Shown: positions 20,901 through 31,598 of the stretch, in pieces
Layout: each line of letters begins with the position of its first letter
How positions within the stretch are numbered: the stretch's first letter is position 1
Source: Cristatella mucedo
Taxonomy: Eukaryota; Bryozoa; Phylactolaemata; Cristatellidae
Length of the DNA stretch: 64,000 nt
Direction: 5' to 3'
Assembly: GCA_009760855.2 (NCBI GenBank)
Contig: WPIO01000002.1
Span: 9,706,001 to 9,770,000, forward strand
Position numbers and translations under genes: made by a program
Notes under the pieces: generated by a model
Told to the model about the DNA's origin: nothing
Seen by the model: the letters and a program-made list of their open reading frames with translations, nothing else
The model's database searches: none

Positions 20901-23900
20901 GCATGGTCTCACCGTAGTAATTAATATTAGCAGCAATTTTCGCATTGTATTCAACCTCGGCACATAGCTGTGTGCCATCGAGGCTGGGTAGGCACTTAAT
21001 CTGTGACTGGGTGGAAACATGGAAACAAAGCCTGCCTCAGGCCCTTTTTGCATGCGGCGATGTTTCTTACTGACCTGCACTTGTCGTGTGGTGCCCGAAA
21101 GCTAGAAGGCTGCAGCAAGCAAGCTAGCTGCAAGCAAGCCGGCTGCAGTGATCCAGTGGCCCTGCTACCTCGTGGCGGGCAGCGCTGCTGGGCAGCTGTC
21201 GATTCGGGCTTTCTGTGATGACTGGCTGGCATCAGCTCGGTGCAACTAGGAACATCCGGTCGAGAATTGGTGCCAATACCGACTGCTCCTGCTCTGCATC
21301 GCCCTTCCCGAGTCTTTTTTCAGCATCTGTGTGGTAACCTGTCGTGGGCAGCTGGAGATGCCAAGGAGCACCTTCTTCTGTTTAGTCTGCCGTGGCTAGG
21401 CAATTGCCCTGGCTGTAAACAGTACTCACCCCTTGGGAATGGTGACTAGCAGGTGCTGTCGGGATAAGGTGAGTTTGTGAGGGGAAAGGTCTCTAACGGC
21501 AAAGTGAGATTTCAAGTTATGTTTCCTTGGCTTTAGCAAGCTCGATTTTGGTTTCTTGCATAAAGGCTGAAGGAAGCCCTGAGCTGTCGTCTTTCGAGTT
21601 CTCGAGTCGTTTGCCTGGCTAAACCCCTGTTGATGCAAAGTATCGTTGTACAGTGGCCTGATTTTGTGGTGGCCCCTTCATCAAGGTCTTCATAACATCA
21701 TAGTGACTTTTAGATGCTGCCCAGTTACCTGGAGGGTTTATAGTTGACCCGTGTCCTGCTTGCCGTGCCTTATCTTACCGGCTTCTGTGATGGCACACTA
21801 GGTAAGGCGGTTGCTTTCATGGCCTCGGTCCCGAGGTCGTGGGTTCGATTCCTGCGGCGGGGCGATCCTTTATCGCCACTGCAAGCGGTGGTGATAGCCG
21901 TAAAGGCTCTTCTGTCGCTATACAAAAGAGGCTGTTAAATCAGCTAGGATTTATTTATTTAGCTTATGCGATTTGTGTGGGCACTCTCTAGAGATTCCTG
22001 GAGAGCAATGCTGCTTCTGCTGCTGCCGTTGCTGCAGCCGCCGACGCTGCTGCTGTCCTATTCTTTTCTGTTAGCTTGAGTGCACTAAAGCGTAGCACAT
22101 TGCATTCGACCGTGGCGCTCCTGCACGCGATGCCACAGAATAATAATAAACATGATAAAGTGCCCTCAGAGAACTCAATCTCTTTCTAGGCACTTTACAT
22201 TTGCTGCAAAGGAAGAATGGATCGGTCCCTGCCCTTCGATGTGTCGGCTTCTTGTGCTCGGTCTGCCTTTCTGAGATGGTTGAAGTTTGTTAAGAGCTGT
22301 TCTATGCTGACGTGCTCCCTGCCAATGCTGGTGCATTATCGGAATGATCGAATTCGATGTTCAATTAGCATGTGGCACAAGTCTCTGCTGTCCACTGGTC
22401 TGCTTACGAGACTTGCCCCCCCCCAGAGGCTATTCTTATTCGTTCCACTCGTTGGACTCCTTTGTAAGCCGGCTGCTACTGCAGCAGTGCTTTCGTTGAA
22501 TGAAAAAAATCTATGCCATGCAGCTAAGCTCTTGTGAAATTCGCTTAAAGGTTTCATCTATTCAGATGCTTTAAAGCTATCTGTAATAGGAAATAAAACT
22601 AGGAGCAATAATCAAGATCAATTACAAGCACAGTGTCCTATGTAGGCAAGCGCGCAAAAGTACTCAAGTATCATGCTTTGCCTAGGGTGCCAAAGCACAA
22701 AAAAGAAACCCGTTTTAAAGGCTATGAGGAGCGGGTTAGGTTTAGTTTTCTTTTTAAATGTCATCAAAATCAGGAGGCGACTTAATGTCAGTCGGTAGTG
22801 AGTTCCAAGCTATGCAAGCATGCGAACTAAAGGCATGGTATCCGAGAGATTTGAAGTTAGAGGCACAAGTAATCGACCAGGGTCAGAAGAGTGAGTGGTG
22901 GCACCGTGGATGTGAAACTAGTTCAACTAGATGGGCTAAAGCAAGAGAGTAGATGGGCCATAAAGTGAGTGACTGGGTGTTGAAGTCCACGTGCTGCTTG
23001 ATAGGCAGCCAGACTGGCAAGCAGTGGTGTAATATAGGGGCATCCATGTTGGCGACAGATAAGTCTAGCTGCCGAGTTTTGCACCAACTGTATTCTTGCA
23101 CAGGCAGGAGGAATATGTACAAGTAGTGAGTTGCAAAAGTCTAGTCGGGATATCACAAATGCAAGGACCGGCTTGTCTTGGATGTCCTTATCAAAGCAAG
23201 CCCACATATTTGCTTTGTGGCTTAAATGAAAATTGGCAGACTGTGGAGCTTACGTGCTCATCCAATGGCAACTCATTTTTGAAGAGTAGAATTCCTTGTA
23301 GAGGCTACAGGAGATATGCTGGTCGGTCGAGCTGATTTGGAGTTTAAGGCTTTTCAGTTTCTGACTAATACTTGGTTTGCCCATAACTAATTATTGCCCA
23401 TAAGTTTTTTGTCATCATTCAATGTTAGAAACTTTGCTGCCTTGTAAGTGCAAATGCTAAAATTCGGGCTTGTTTAGATAAGGATACCACGTCTAAGTTG
23501 GTCCATGCATTCGTGACATCTCGTCTCGACTTTTGCAACTCACTGCTTACTGGCCTACCAGCATGTGCGATCAGGCGATTGCAGCTGGTGCCAAACTCTG
23601 CAGCTAGGCTTGTCTGTCGTGAGCGTCACAGTTGCCACATTACACCACTTCTTGCCGACCTGCACTGGCTACCAGTCAAGCAACGGATTGACTTCAAGGT
23701 TTTGTCGCTCACTTTTAGGTCCCTTCATTCTATGGCTCCAGCCTATCTCTCCGACATACTCCCCCATCAGGCCAAGCATCGTACCACCCGCTTTTCGGAA
23801 TCCAACAGTCTAGAAATACCTCGTACAAACCTCAAATCCTTTGGAGACCGTGCATTTAGTTCGTATGCTCCCAAAGCCTGGAACTCCCTCCCGACCTGCG

Positions 23901-26900
23901 TCAGAACATCCCCCGACCTGACCACATTTAAAAGGAACTTAAAAACACACCTATTTAGGACAGCATATAGTGGGTCCCTGTGATTCGTTCTTCACGTGCT
24001 TATGCATGCTGACACCGTGCATGCTGCCACTAACCACATTTGCATGCAGGCCCTGTGCATGTCACCCCTAACCATGTTATTCATTTTGTTTGTTTTTCAA
24101 GCATGATTTTACTTACCATTCAATTGCATTTCCCTTTGCAGCAAATGTAAAGCGCCTAGAAAGAGATTAAGTTCTCTGAGGGCGCTTTATCAAGTACATT
24201 ATTATTATTAAATGCCAGCAATAAATTGTGCAAGGAAGTTGTAAGATTGAGAAAGCTAGAAAAATGATCGACCAGGTCACTGCAAAGGTTTCGAGATATA
24301 GTGCAGTCTTAAGTGCAGTTAAGGAGATGGCTGGCGGTCGGCATAACCATTTTTCAATTGTTGCATCTGTGATTTTGCTATGTTTTTATTGAAGCTAGAC
24401 TTGTCATTGGCTCTGATAGATTTGTACGACCTACAATAATCCTCATATGCCAGCCGATGGATATGGACAGTCAGTTATACTTTTTTTAATTGTTCAGGCT
24501 TATGCTTGGTATTCCAGGCTGGTCAAACATCTGCAATAAACGATAGGCTATTTTCTCGAGGGCATACACTGTGCTTAGTCTGGGGTGCAAATTCGTCCAG
24601 AATATCGGCAAGCGTTTGCTTGCAGCTCAGCATCTTTGCCAGTGACTCCTCCACCCACACTTTTGCCTCGAACTCTTCATTAATGTCTCTGAATGCTCTT
24701 TTAGGCTGCTTGTTTAGAGAGAGAGACTCCCATACAGCGCACCTCTAGTTTCCTGGGTTCCGAGTTTCCGATTATTGATAGGATAGCCATTGTTGTAAAG
24801 GTGCTAAAGGGTCTGTCTTCGGAAAAACCATTGTCTACTTCTAGAAAAGTCTACAGAGGCATGTGGTAGCATCGAGGCATGAATCGTTTAGATTTGGTCA
24901 ACTAAATAGTCTTAGAACGTGGCAGCTGCCAGTCAACACTACAGAAGTGAATGGGTAGGTGTGTTAGATCACTTCATTTTGGTAAGCATTTACGTCACGT
25001 GATGGTGTAAATTAGCTTTATGTCTCACTGATGAGGGAAGAGAGAACAACTCTCCGAAGCTGTCAGGTGCAGGTACAGAAGGTAACTTTAAATTGAGCAA
25101 CATTCTAGTTTGTGTTCGTTTTCTTGGTTTGGATTGTCTTGCTAATTGACACATGTGTCATGAGATTTTTATATAGAGAAGCATATTTAAGCGTTTCCTA
25201 AATCAAGAAATTGAACGGGTGCACTACGGTCAAGATCTCCATTAAGCCTTCGGCTGATATCGTTGGTCAGATTCTCGGGGTATTACCCAGATGGTTCAGA
25301 CCAACAAGCCGTGCTTTGCTAAGCGATTGCAAGGATTTGTCTTGCCAATATGTCTTCAGTCGATAAGTTTATCGAGCTTGGATCTGGTGACCCTGCACGG
25401 AAGCAAAGTAACAGAATGCTGTAGTGTACTATGCTTATTGCAGAGGATCACAGTTTTGCATCAGGTAAGCATGCTAGAAAAGCAAAACGTTGACTGAACC
25501 TACGACGAGCCACATGATCTTTTCTCTATTATTCCTGATCTTGTCTTTACTCTTTGGTTGTCATGAAATATACAAGTCATGCTCTGCTACTGGATTTCTG
25601 GACTACACGCGCAGGCACAACCGTTGTGCCGAGGATTTGCGCTCCCAGTAATGCTGTCTACCTGTGAGTTCGTGTTTTTTTGTAAAACAAAAATTTACCG
25701 AGTTATTAAGTACTTACTCCATCGACGAGCCTCTGTGCCTCAGGAGCCCAAGAGTATGGTACTTTTCATAACAGGAAAGCACTTTCTTGTAGCGTTGGAG
25801 GGGGGTACATCGTGTCAGCCTATGGCTCGGTGACTGCATTATTGAGTGAGGCTCACCTGAAGGTTTGCCAGGTCTCATGCTGCAGGGACTGCAAAAGACA
25901 CTGCAGACGGCTTGGTTTGTATAGTGAACAAAACAGTGTGAATGTTCACTGCTGAAACGTCTGCTTGTTTGCCGCGAGGCTCAGTAGGCATTTTTTGCTG
26001 GCCTTGTAGTAAAAAAGTCAACTGAGTGGCCAGTCATACATATATACCTTTGCCAACTCTGTGGAGCAACTGCCGCTCGTGAGCCGTCTGGCCTTAAAAA
26101 ATATAATTCATTTGTATAGCGCCCCCAGAGAACTTAATCTCTATTCAGGCGCTTCACATCTGCCTCGGGGCTCGAGCCCACGACCTCAGCCAGACCTTAG
26201 TCGGGGCGAGCACCTTAACCGCTGGACCTACCCAACTCGGCATTTGCCGAGCGATGCCTCTCATCTTTTGTCAACCCGCGTACAAGCGAGTTCTGGGAGC
26301 ATTTATCTATGACTGAGTCTCACATGCGTTTATCAGGTGCTGCTCTGCATCAAGGATTAAAATGCAAAGAAGCTAGTGCATTAGAGCTGTCCATGAGGGC
26401 TGTCGTAGCGCTGCTTAGCGGCAGAGTAGTAGCAACATGTACGGGTCCGAAGAGGCATTCCATCGCACCCATTGTGTGCTTATAGGGCGGGATCACTGAA
26501 GTGGTGGTGAAAGCCAGCTGCTAGTGCCAGCCGGCGCATATCGGGCATGCCAGGCAGGCTTTCATTTTCTTTTTAGCTCTATGTGCTTGGAGGCCTTTGC
26601 GACACCCCTGCACCGTCGGCGCCTGTACCGATTGAGCAGTTTGACTTTGCTCTGCTCCAGTGGACGCAGCTGTCAAGGCCAACGACAGTGCGTGGGACGT
26701 CGATAGGCCACTATGTTTCCTTAAACGACAGCATCTACGTGCTTGGTCACGAACTGTATGCTGCCGTCGAGAATGAGATATGGCTCCTGCGTCCTGCCCA
26801 AGATGGCGATGGCCAATCATTACTGCTCGATGATAGACTGGCGATAATGCCTCACGGCACGTCTCTTGGCAGTTCCTTTGCGGCCGTGATGAGGCTGAAT

Positions 26901-26963
26901 TTCAGCGATCCATTAATATTTGAGAAGAAAGTTGCATCGAGCCCATATTGTGGGGCAATCTAG
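17783..26963 (+). CDS. Kelch-like (BTB-BACK-Kelch) protein gene, 3 coding exons, about 710 aa
   Basis: Joining 17783-17947, 19197-20777 and 26577-26963 (all phase 0) gives about 710 aa ending at TAG 26961-26963. The BTB domain spans residues 28-136 and crosses the first splice (DPTCDFTLSAGNESFK, then VHRAVLVASSDYFRAML). A low-complexity insert (137-193: Ala run, then DDDDDGGGS) separates it from 3-box/BACK (about 194-330). Kelch blades follow from about 345 (VYALGGA, IYVCGGQ, LYVLGGL, IYVLGHE). Proteins with this order usually act as substrate adaptors of cullin-3 ubiquitin ligases, with BTB binding CUL3 and the Kelch propeller binding the substrate. The function is inferred from the family; the KLHL subtype and substrate are unknown. 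The start at 17783 fits the family's short N-terminus, but an in-frame ATG at 17678 and non-coding upstream exons are possible. The insert between BTB and BACK is unusual. Confidence 0.93.
18445..18600 (+). mobile_element. SINE2, degenerate copy in Kelch intron 1
   Basis: A decayed tRNA-like head (GAGCCTAGTGGTAAAGTGCT, TGTGATTGAGTCCTGC) is followed by the SINE2 body (GTGATAGTTGTTATGGTCCT, GCGAGGCTGTTAGATC), as in 21788-21957. Confidence 0.55.
18950..19095 (-). mobile_element. SINE2 copy close to the Kelch exon 2 acceptor
   Basis: On the minus strand: an A-box region, then a GTGGGTTCGAGTCCAGC B box (about 19066-19050), a body with a GGCGGTGACAACCGGC block, and a GAGGCTGCTGAATCAGC tail. It ends about 100 bp upstream of the exon 2 acceptor. 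A C run (19099-19107) adjoins its 5' end. Confidence 0.75.
19197..20777 (+). CDS. Kelch-like gene, coding exon 2 (GC-rich)
   Basis: 527 codons between acceptor CTGCAG|GTGCAC and donor ACAAG|GTAAGT, phase 0 at both ends. It carries most of BTB, the Ala- and Asp/Gly-rich insert, BACK, and the Kelch blades up to the SLRDK strand completed by exon 3. Third positions are overwhelmingly G or C, unlike exons 1 and 3. That bias also creates long spurious open frames on the other strand (19324-20118, 20131-20565). Confidence 0.95.
20778..21787. other. Kelch-like gene intron 2, first part
   Basis: Intronic sequence after donor GTAAGT. No repeat or nested gene recognised. Confidence 0.6.
21788..21957 (+). 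mobile_element. SINE2, well-preserved copy
   Basis: A tRNA-like head starts near GATGGCACACTAGGTAAGGC (A-box side) and has a canonical B box, GTGGGTTCGATTCCTGC (21839-21855). The body is GGTGGTGATAGCCGTAAAGG and the end is AGCTAGGATTTATTTATTT. Together with 44122-44300 it defines the family. Confidence 0.85.
22135..22216 (-). mobile_element. LINE family A 3' tail
   Basis: On the minus strand: the GCAGCAAATGTAAAGTGCCT, GAGTTCTCTGAGGGCAC and ATTATTATT tail. It probably belongs to the coding fragment at 22735-23457, separated from it by about 520 bp of unrelated or decayed sequence. Confidence 0.75.
22735..23457 (-). mobile_element. LINE family A, older copy (left part), interrupted by a younger LINE A
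   Basis: On the minus strand it reads degenerate ORF2 C-terminus: FLTLNDD around 23430, RLDFCNSLL and [15 protein letters not shown] around 23150-23050. The same frame resumes at 24216 (FIAGI, on the far side of the insertion at 23458-24209), so this is one element split by a later insertion. Confidence 0.8.
23458..24209 (+). mobile_element. LINE family A, young copy with AAATGC target-site duplication
   Basis: An open frame (23498-23983) encodes the ORF2 C-terminus ([18 protein letters not shown], then [17 protein letters not shown]), then the family 3' UTR and a short ATT tail. AAATGC lies on both sides (23452-23457 and 24210-24215). Removing the insert restores the reading of the older minus-strand LINE. 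The copy is 5'-truncated at AAAATTCGGGCTTGTTTAG. Confidence 0.9.
24216..24400 (-). mobile_element. LINE family A, older copy (right part)
   Basis: On the minus strand the sequence next to the insertion reads LAQFIAGI, equivalent to SLAAFIADI of the copy at 51939. The upstream extent fades into unrecognisable sequence. Confidence 0.5.
24401..26094. other. Kelch-like gene intron 2, unassigned part
   Basis: No repeat, RNA or nested gene recognised in this intronic stretch. Confidence 0.4.
26095..26243 (-). mobile_element. SINE1, full copy
   Basis: On the minus strand: a tRNA-like head TGCCGAGTTGGGTAGGTCCA with A box (AGGTCCAGCGGTTAAGG) and B box (GGGCTCGAGCCCCG), then the tail GAAGCGCCTGAATAGAGATT, AAGTTCTCTGGGGGCGC, TATACAAATGAATTAT. 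The tail matches the LINE A 3' terminus. Confidence 0.85.
26577..26963 (+). CDS. Kelch-like gene, coding exon 3 (terminal)
   Basis: It begins after the TTTCTTTTTAG acceptor with LYVLGGLCDTPAPS, which completes the blade begun by ...SHAMVSLRDK in exon 2. Another blade follows (SIYVLGHELYAAVE). It ends ...SSPYCGAI at TAG 26961-26963; 128 codons plus stop. Confidence 0.92.
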   Translation, partial: LYVLGGLCDTPAPSAPVPIEQFDFALLQWTQLSRPTTVRGTSIGHYVSLNDSIYVLGHELYAAVENEIWLLRPAQDGDGQSLLLDDRLAIMPHGTSLGSSFAAVMRLNFSDPLIFEKKVASSPYCGAI

Positions 26964-27628
26964 GGCGTCGATTTTTTATGTACGCCTTATTTTTTCCTAG
27001 CAGTTCATCGCCCGTTGTGTGCGCAGCATCTGTTGTCAGCCTTGCGCAGAGTGTTGCATACTGACTGAGCTCACGGTCGATTTTGTAGCATTTCCTGACC
27101 AATTTTGTGGCAAGACCCCTAGTCTGTTTTTTTATTGTTGCTGCAAGTTACTGCTGGTTGCGTGTGAAAGAGTTGGCTGCCTTGAGGATGCAGCTAGGCA
27201 TGGCTCTGCCTCAGGCACGTGTGGTTACGTATCGGTTGTAACAAGAAGGCACCTTACCCAAATTTGGGGCCGCACTTGTGCAAGACTCAGAGCAGGGCAA
27301 TCACCAAGGAAGAATGTTAATGACGGCTGCCATACCTGGCGAAGCTGCCTTGGTTTCAACGTAGGCTGCATCTGTCATAGTCGATCCAACAATGCATTTT
27401 TCCTTCATGTCACAGGCCTTGTTTTATTCGAGACTCAAGCATTTGAAAAAAGGTGTTAGTGCTGCTGATTGATATTTTTGTACTCTTCCTTCCTCATTTT
27501 GACCTTGACTAGTCTGCTTAGAACTTAATGGCTGATGATTTAACACTGCTCACCATACTGGTTGACCACTTCGAGAGTAAACCCAGCTCTTTGCTGGTGC
27601 CTTCCACACTGTCTTTGATATATTGACT

Positions 27629-27634
27629 AATAAA
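27629..27634 (+). terminator. AATAAA polyadenylation signal, candidate for the Kelch-like gene
   Basis: The first AATAAA after the stop codon, about 665 bp downstream. A second lies at 27851-27856. Neither cleavage site is confirmed. Confidence 0.4.
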
Positions 27635-28514
27635 ATATTGACTTCAAAATGTTCAAGCACGAAAGGTCTTTGTTGGCTGTGTGACTCGGCATGCTGCAGT
27701 AGTCGGCACAAGTGAGCAAGAAGCGTCAGCTTCGTTATGTTTAGGCCCTTCTCGCGTAGCGCATACTTGAGCTTCCTTGCAAGTGTGACATTATCGGGCA
27801 CCTGCCAGCAGGTCGTGTAATCCATATGCACATTGGTGCTTTCACAACCAAATAAAAATGTACGTGCTCCGAAATGGCACACAGTATTATTTGCATAAAG
27901 GATCCACCTAGTTCAACGAATACTTACATCGCCTGGAAACAACAAGTCCAGCAAGCTACTGCTACATCATGCGAGCCTAGTTTCCACTTGCGGTCGGGCA
28001 CCTGCCAAACTATCCACGCCCACGGGGCCACAGACAGAATCGCAGCGATTTTGAATACCAAACTGTTAAATTAGATGTCAGGATAAGAAGCTACTTTAAA
28101 GCACTAGGCACACCTTTCTTGGCCCGTCTTCAGGAAGCCGCGGATGAAGGATGTGCACTTCCAGAGCCACAGAATTTGAACGATTAACTCCGAGTCGAAT
28201 AACAAGCACTCTTCGGGACTCACTTGCCTTCGACCTATTCATGCCGGTCCAGTATCAACTATAGGTAATCACTCAGCTTATTCATCCCTGAACCAGGCAC
28301 CACATTTTCGACAAGATTTCAATCTTCACACGTGACAACACAACCCCATCCACCCATGCAGTAAGCGTGGCCAGGAGTATTTTGAGAAGGGCTTGGGCGA
28401 TCAGCAGGGGCTGAAGGGGTGTGAGGACTGCAGCCAGACAGCCCCCTTCCGTCTGGCTATGCGCTACATCGATATGCAATGTCGACCATGACTGCAACAA
28501 AACAAAGGCATGAA

Positions 28515-28520
28515 TTTATT
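28515..28520 (-). terminator. DNAJC19: AATAAA polyadenylation signal of DNAJC19
   Basis: TTTATT on the + strand, i.e. AATAAA about 240 bp after the minus-strand stop codon. It gives a plausible short 3' UTR (about 28495-28762). Confidence 0.55.
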
Positions 28521-28762
28521 CACACGTTATCGAGATAAAATAAACATTTGAAATCCAGAGCTTAGAGCCGAGCTTGTTCATTGCTTCTCATCGAGAGGTG
28601 CACGCACCACTGTGCATGCTGCAAGCCTGTTGAGCCAGTTCCCGAGCGTGCAGACATGTACTCAAGACATGTGCTCTAGGCGTGCTGACACATTACGTCG
28701 GACTCGACTAAGGCAGGCAGAAGCAGCAGCATGGATACATCTGTCCAGAATTTCAAGCTTTG

Positions 28763-28833
28763 TCAAGCAGACTTGTTACTGTCCAGGTAGTCTTTTGCCT
28801 CATTGATCTTGGCAGCCAAATAAGGTGAGCCGC
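28763..28833 (-). CDS. DNAJC19: DNAJC19 last coding exon
   Basis: After acceptor TTTGAAG| it completes the split Gly codon and reads [18 protein letters not shown], ending NKSA and TGA at 28765-28763. It encodes the final helix of the J-domain. Confidence 0.95.
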
Positions 28834-31549
28834 CTTCAAACAAAATACAGCCTACAGCCCAGGCCTAAGAAGGTACGAAGTAAGTGTAACATTAGGACTG
28901 TGCCCACGATAGCAAAAATCGAGGGATATCCTACTTATGAAAAGCAGCATGGCAAGTGCGTGCCATGTAGTGGAATCACGAAATCATACTAACTCCAACG
29001 CGAGCGAAGTCTCAACACCTTCACCTCGAGCCAACCTTGGAATGCTACAAACACAAATAGTAATCAAACTGCCCGGTTCAGAAGTCTGGTGTTTGCATCA
29101 GGGAGGCCCATGTGAGATCCAGCCACCGGGCACTACAGTTGATCGACTGCCTGGCTGATAATGGCTTTCAATTTTTTGGAGTTGGCCAAGTTAATCGCCA
29201 CCCACTGGCAGTTAAGCTAGCATTGCAGCAGAGTGGACTGTTAAGTCACCGGCAAGGGAAACAGCTACCTCAGTGTCTGGCCAGGCAGCGCAGCCTCGCA
29301 TAGTCACCCAATCCCATGGAAACACTCAAGGGCCAGCACGTGAACATCGACCTTCAACCAACTCCGGAGCTGCTTCCTCTTACTACTGTTAAGGTGCATT
29401 AATGCAACTTAGCTGACATTACATATACATCGGCAACCCCAGGTTTCGTCCCTGCACCTTTCAAAGACCTTGTTGTCAGGCTATCTATTAGAAAGGCTGC
29501 TGAGGATCACGCAACAGCACCACCTATTAGAAGAGCTAATTCTTTTAGTTCCAGCTAATACGGCATCGTTTGATTATACAGCAACGTCGGATCTGCTAAG
29601 GGCACAGTGCTCATAGCAGGCTGTTCAACATGGTCGCCAGTGTATGCTTATATTTACGTTAAATAAATGCGTTTTTAGTAAGGCGCTTAGTGCATTCAAC
29701 GCAACTTAGCTGACATAGATACATTTGTAACCTCAGGTTTAATCCCTGTGCCTTTAAAGTGCTTGTTGTCATGCTATCTATTAGGAAGGCACCTCGAGAC
29801 CAGGAGAACTTGAACACTATTACTCTGCCCCATTTAACTCTAGCCAGTCTTATGAGTTAAAGCCTAAGCCGTCTTTCTGCCTAAACTACTCTCCTGACTC
29901 AGCTATGCTTCTCACTTTCCCTTCGCTGCCAAGATGACGTCTGTTGGCTACTGAATGCGTACCGAAAGCCGCTTAGGCATTGAGTGCACCATATAAAACT
30001 CTCCCGTGTCCCACTTAGGTAGTCTGAGACTTTGTGGAGTTACAGACGGAAACACATCCCAGGCTCCGTTTGTCAATTTTTCGCATATGTAGCACAGGCA
30101 TACGAGTTTTGAGGAGGGTAATGTCAAAAGCCACCAGACATCTGGTGAGCCCTTAAAATATGGGGTACCCCAGGGATCTGTTCTCGGCCCACTTCTTTTC
30201 ACAATGTATTCCCTCATTCTTGTCGAAGTAGCTGCTAAGCACAGTCGATTTCCATTTATATGCCGATGACACACAGCAGTACTTGTGTGCTTTGATCCCT
30301 AGCAACCTTGCAGCATCTCCAAGACTCTCAACTCTTCACATAATCTCAAATCTTTCAGATTGTATAGCCAACACTGGCATTTGGATGACAGAACATATTC
30401 TCAAACTGAATGTCGATAAAACCAATTTCTTAATAGCAATGCCCAAACTTTGTGTCACATGGAAATTAGAAAGCTTAACCCTCAAAATGGGGCTCGGCCA
30501 GAATATTTCACCTCTGCACGGAATCCAAATGTCTTGTTCCAGAATAGCATTCTACTAGACGATCACATCAACTCCAGAGTCAGGCCTCCCTACGATCAGC
30601 TAAGTGACATTGCGATAATTCGGGCATGCTTAGCTAAGTATACTATAGGCTAGTTAATGGATTTTGGACATCCCCTCTAGACTTGTGTAGCTTACTCCTT
30701 GCTTTCCTCTGCTGAACCACCCGGTGTTCTGTTTGACCTACCTAGTCTGGCCAGGAATAGAGGCTGTCAGCTCCTATGATGTCTCATCTACTGTAGCACA
30801 TTCCAGTGAACCTGGGTTTTGCTGAACAGGTCGGCTGCCGGTGCAGGCCGAACACCCGGCCTCAGCAGCTTGTCGATATTGCTGTGTAGTAGTTTCATAG
30901 GGTTCAAATCAGGCAGCTAGCTACTTCAACTGCCAGGCAGTTTGCTTAATAAGTCATTATCTTACTGCGCAATGTAGCAATCGCCAAACGGAGTTTTTGA
31001 GCATTGAAGCCCACCGTTCTTGACCAACTTTGAGTAAAGTACTCTTTGAGGAATCTTTTTTTGGTGCTGGTGCACCACTAGCCGACCTTTTCAGTAAAAC
31101 TCAGGCTCAGCAGAATGTGCTACAGCAGAAGGGACAACACAGCAGCTAGTGGCCTCTATTCCTGGCCAGACAATAGAGGTCATAAAAAATTGTGGTGGGA
31201 CAACTGCCAGAATTTAATGCATACACACCAAAAAGCATCTGTGTTTGTTTTTGGCAGTCAATTAATGTTGTTACATGCCTTGCATAACTTTAATATACCT
31301 GGTATCGTAGAACACTCTGTTATTACCCGATCAAATTTAAAGCCACAGCAATGACGGCCATACTGCGAGGATGTTTTTGTGCTTGACTGTATGCTAAGCA
31401 TCTATAAAGAGACTTGGTCTCCTTGTAGTGCAATAACAATTTTTATTATTGTGATCACAATAATTGTTATTAATTCTAATAATTTGATACAAACGTGGCC
31501 AGCCTCTGTTCATATCGTATCTATCATATAGCCGTCAGGGTTCAACATG

Positions 31550-31598
<49 letters not shown>

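Noticed and set aside
21788-21860. Possible functional tRNA gene
   Set aside because: A and B boxes are present but the sequence continues into a dispersed SINE body and no proper acceptor stem pairs; it is a SINE head.
27550-27882. 110-codon minus-strand open frame downstream of the Kelch-like stop
   Set aside because: No family resemblance and no splice connection to DNAJC19, whose stop and polyadenylation signal lie further right.
28780-28866. Protein kinase-like reading ([11 protein letters not shown]) on the minus strand
   Set aside because: The apparent kinase motif spans an intron; only the part after the acceptor is coding and it is the DNAJC19 C-terminus.
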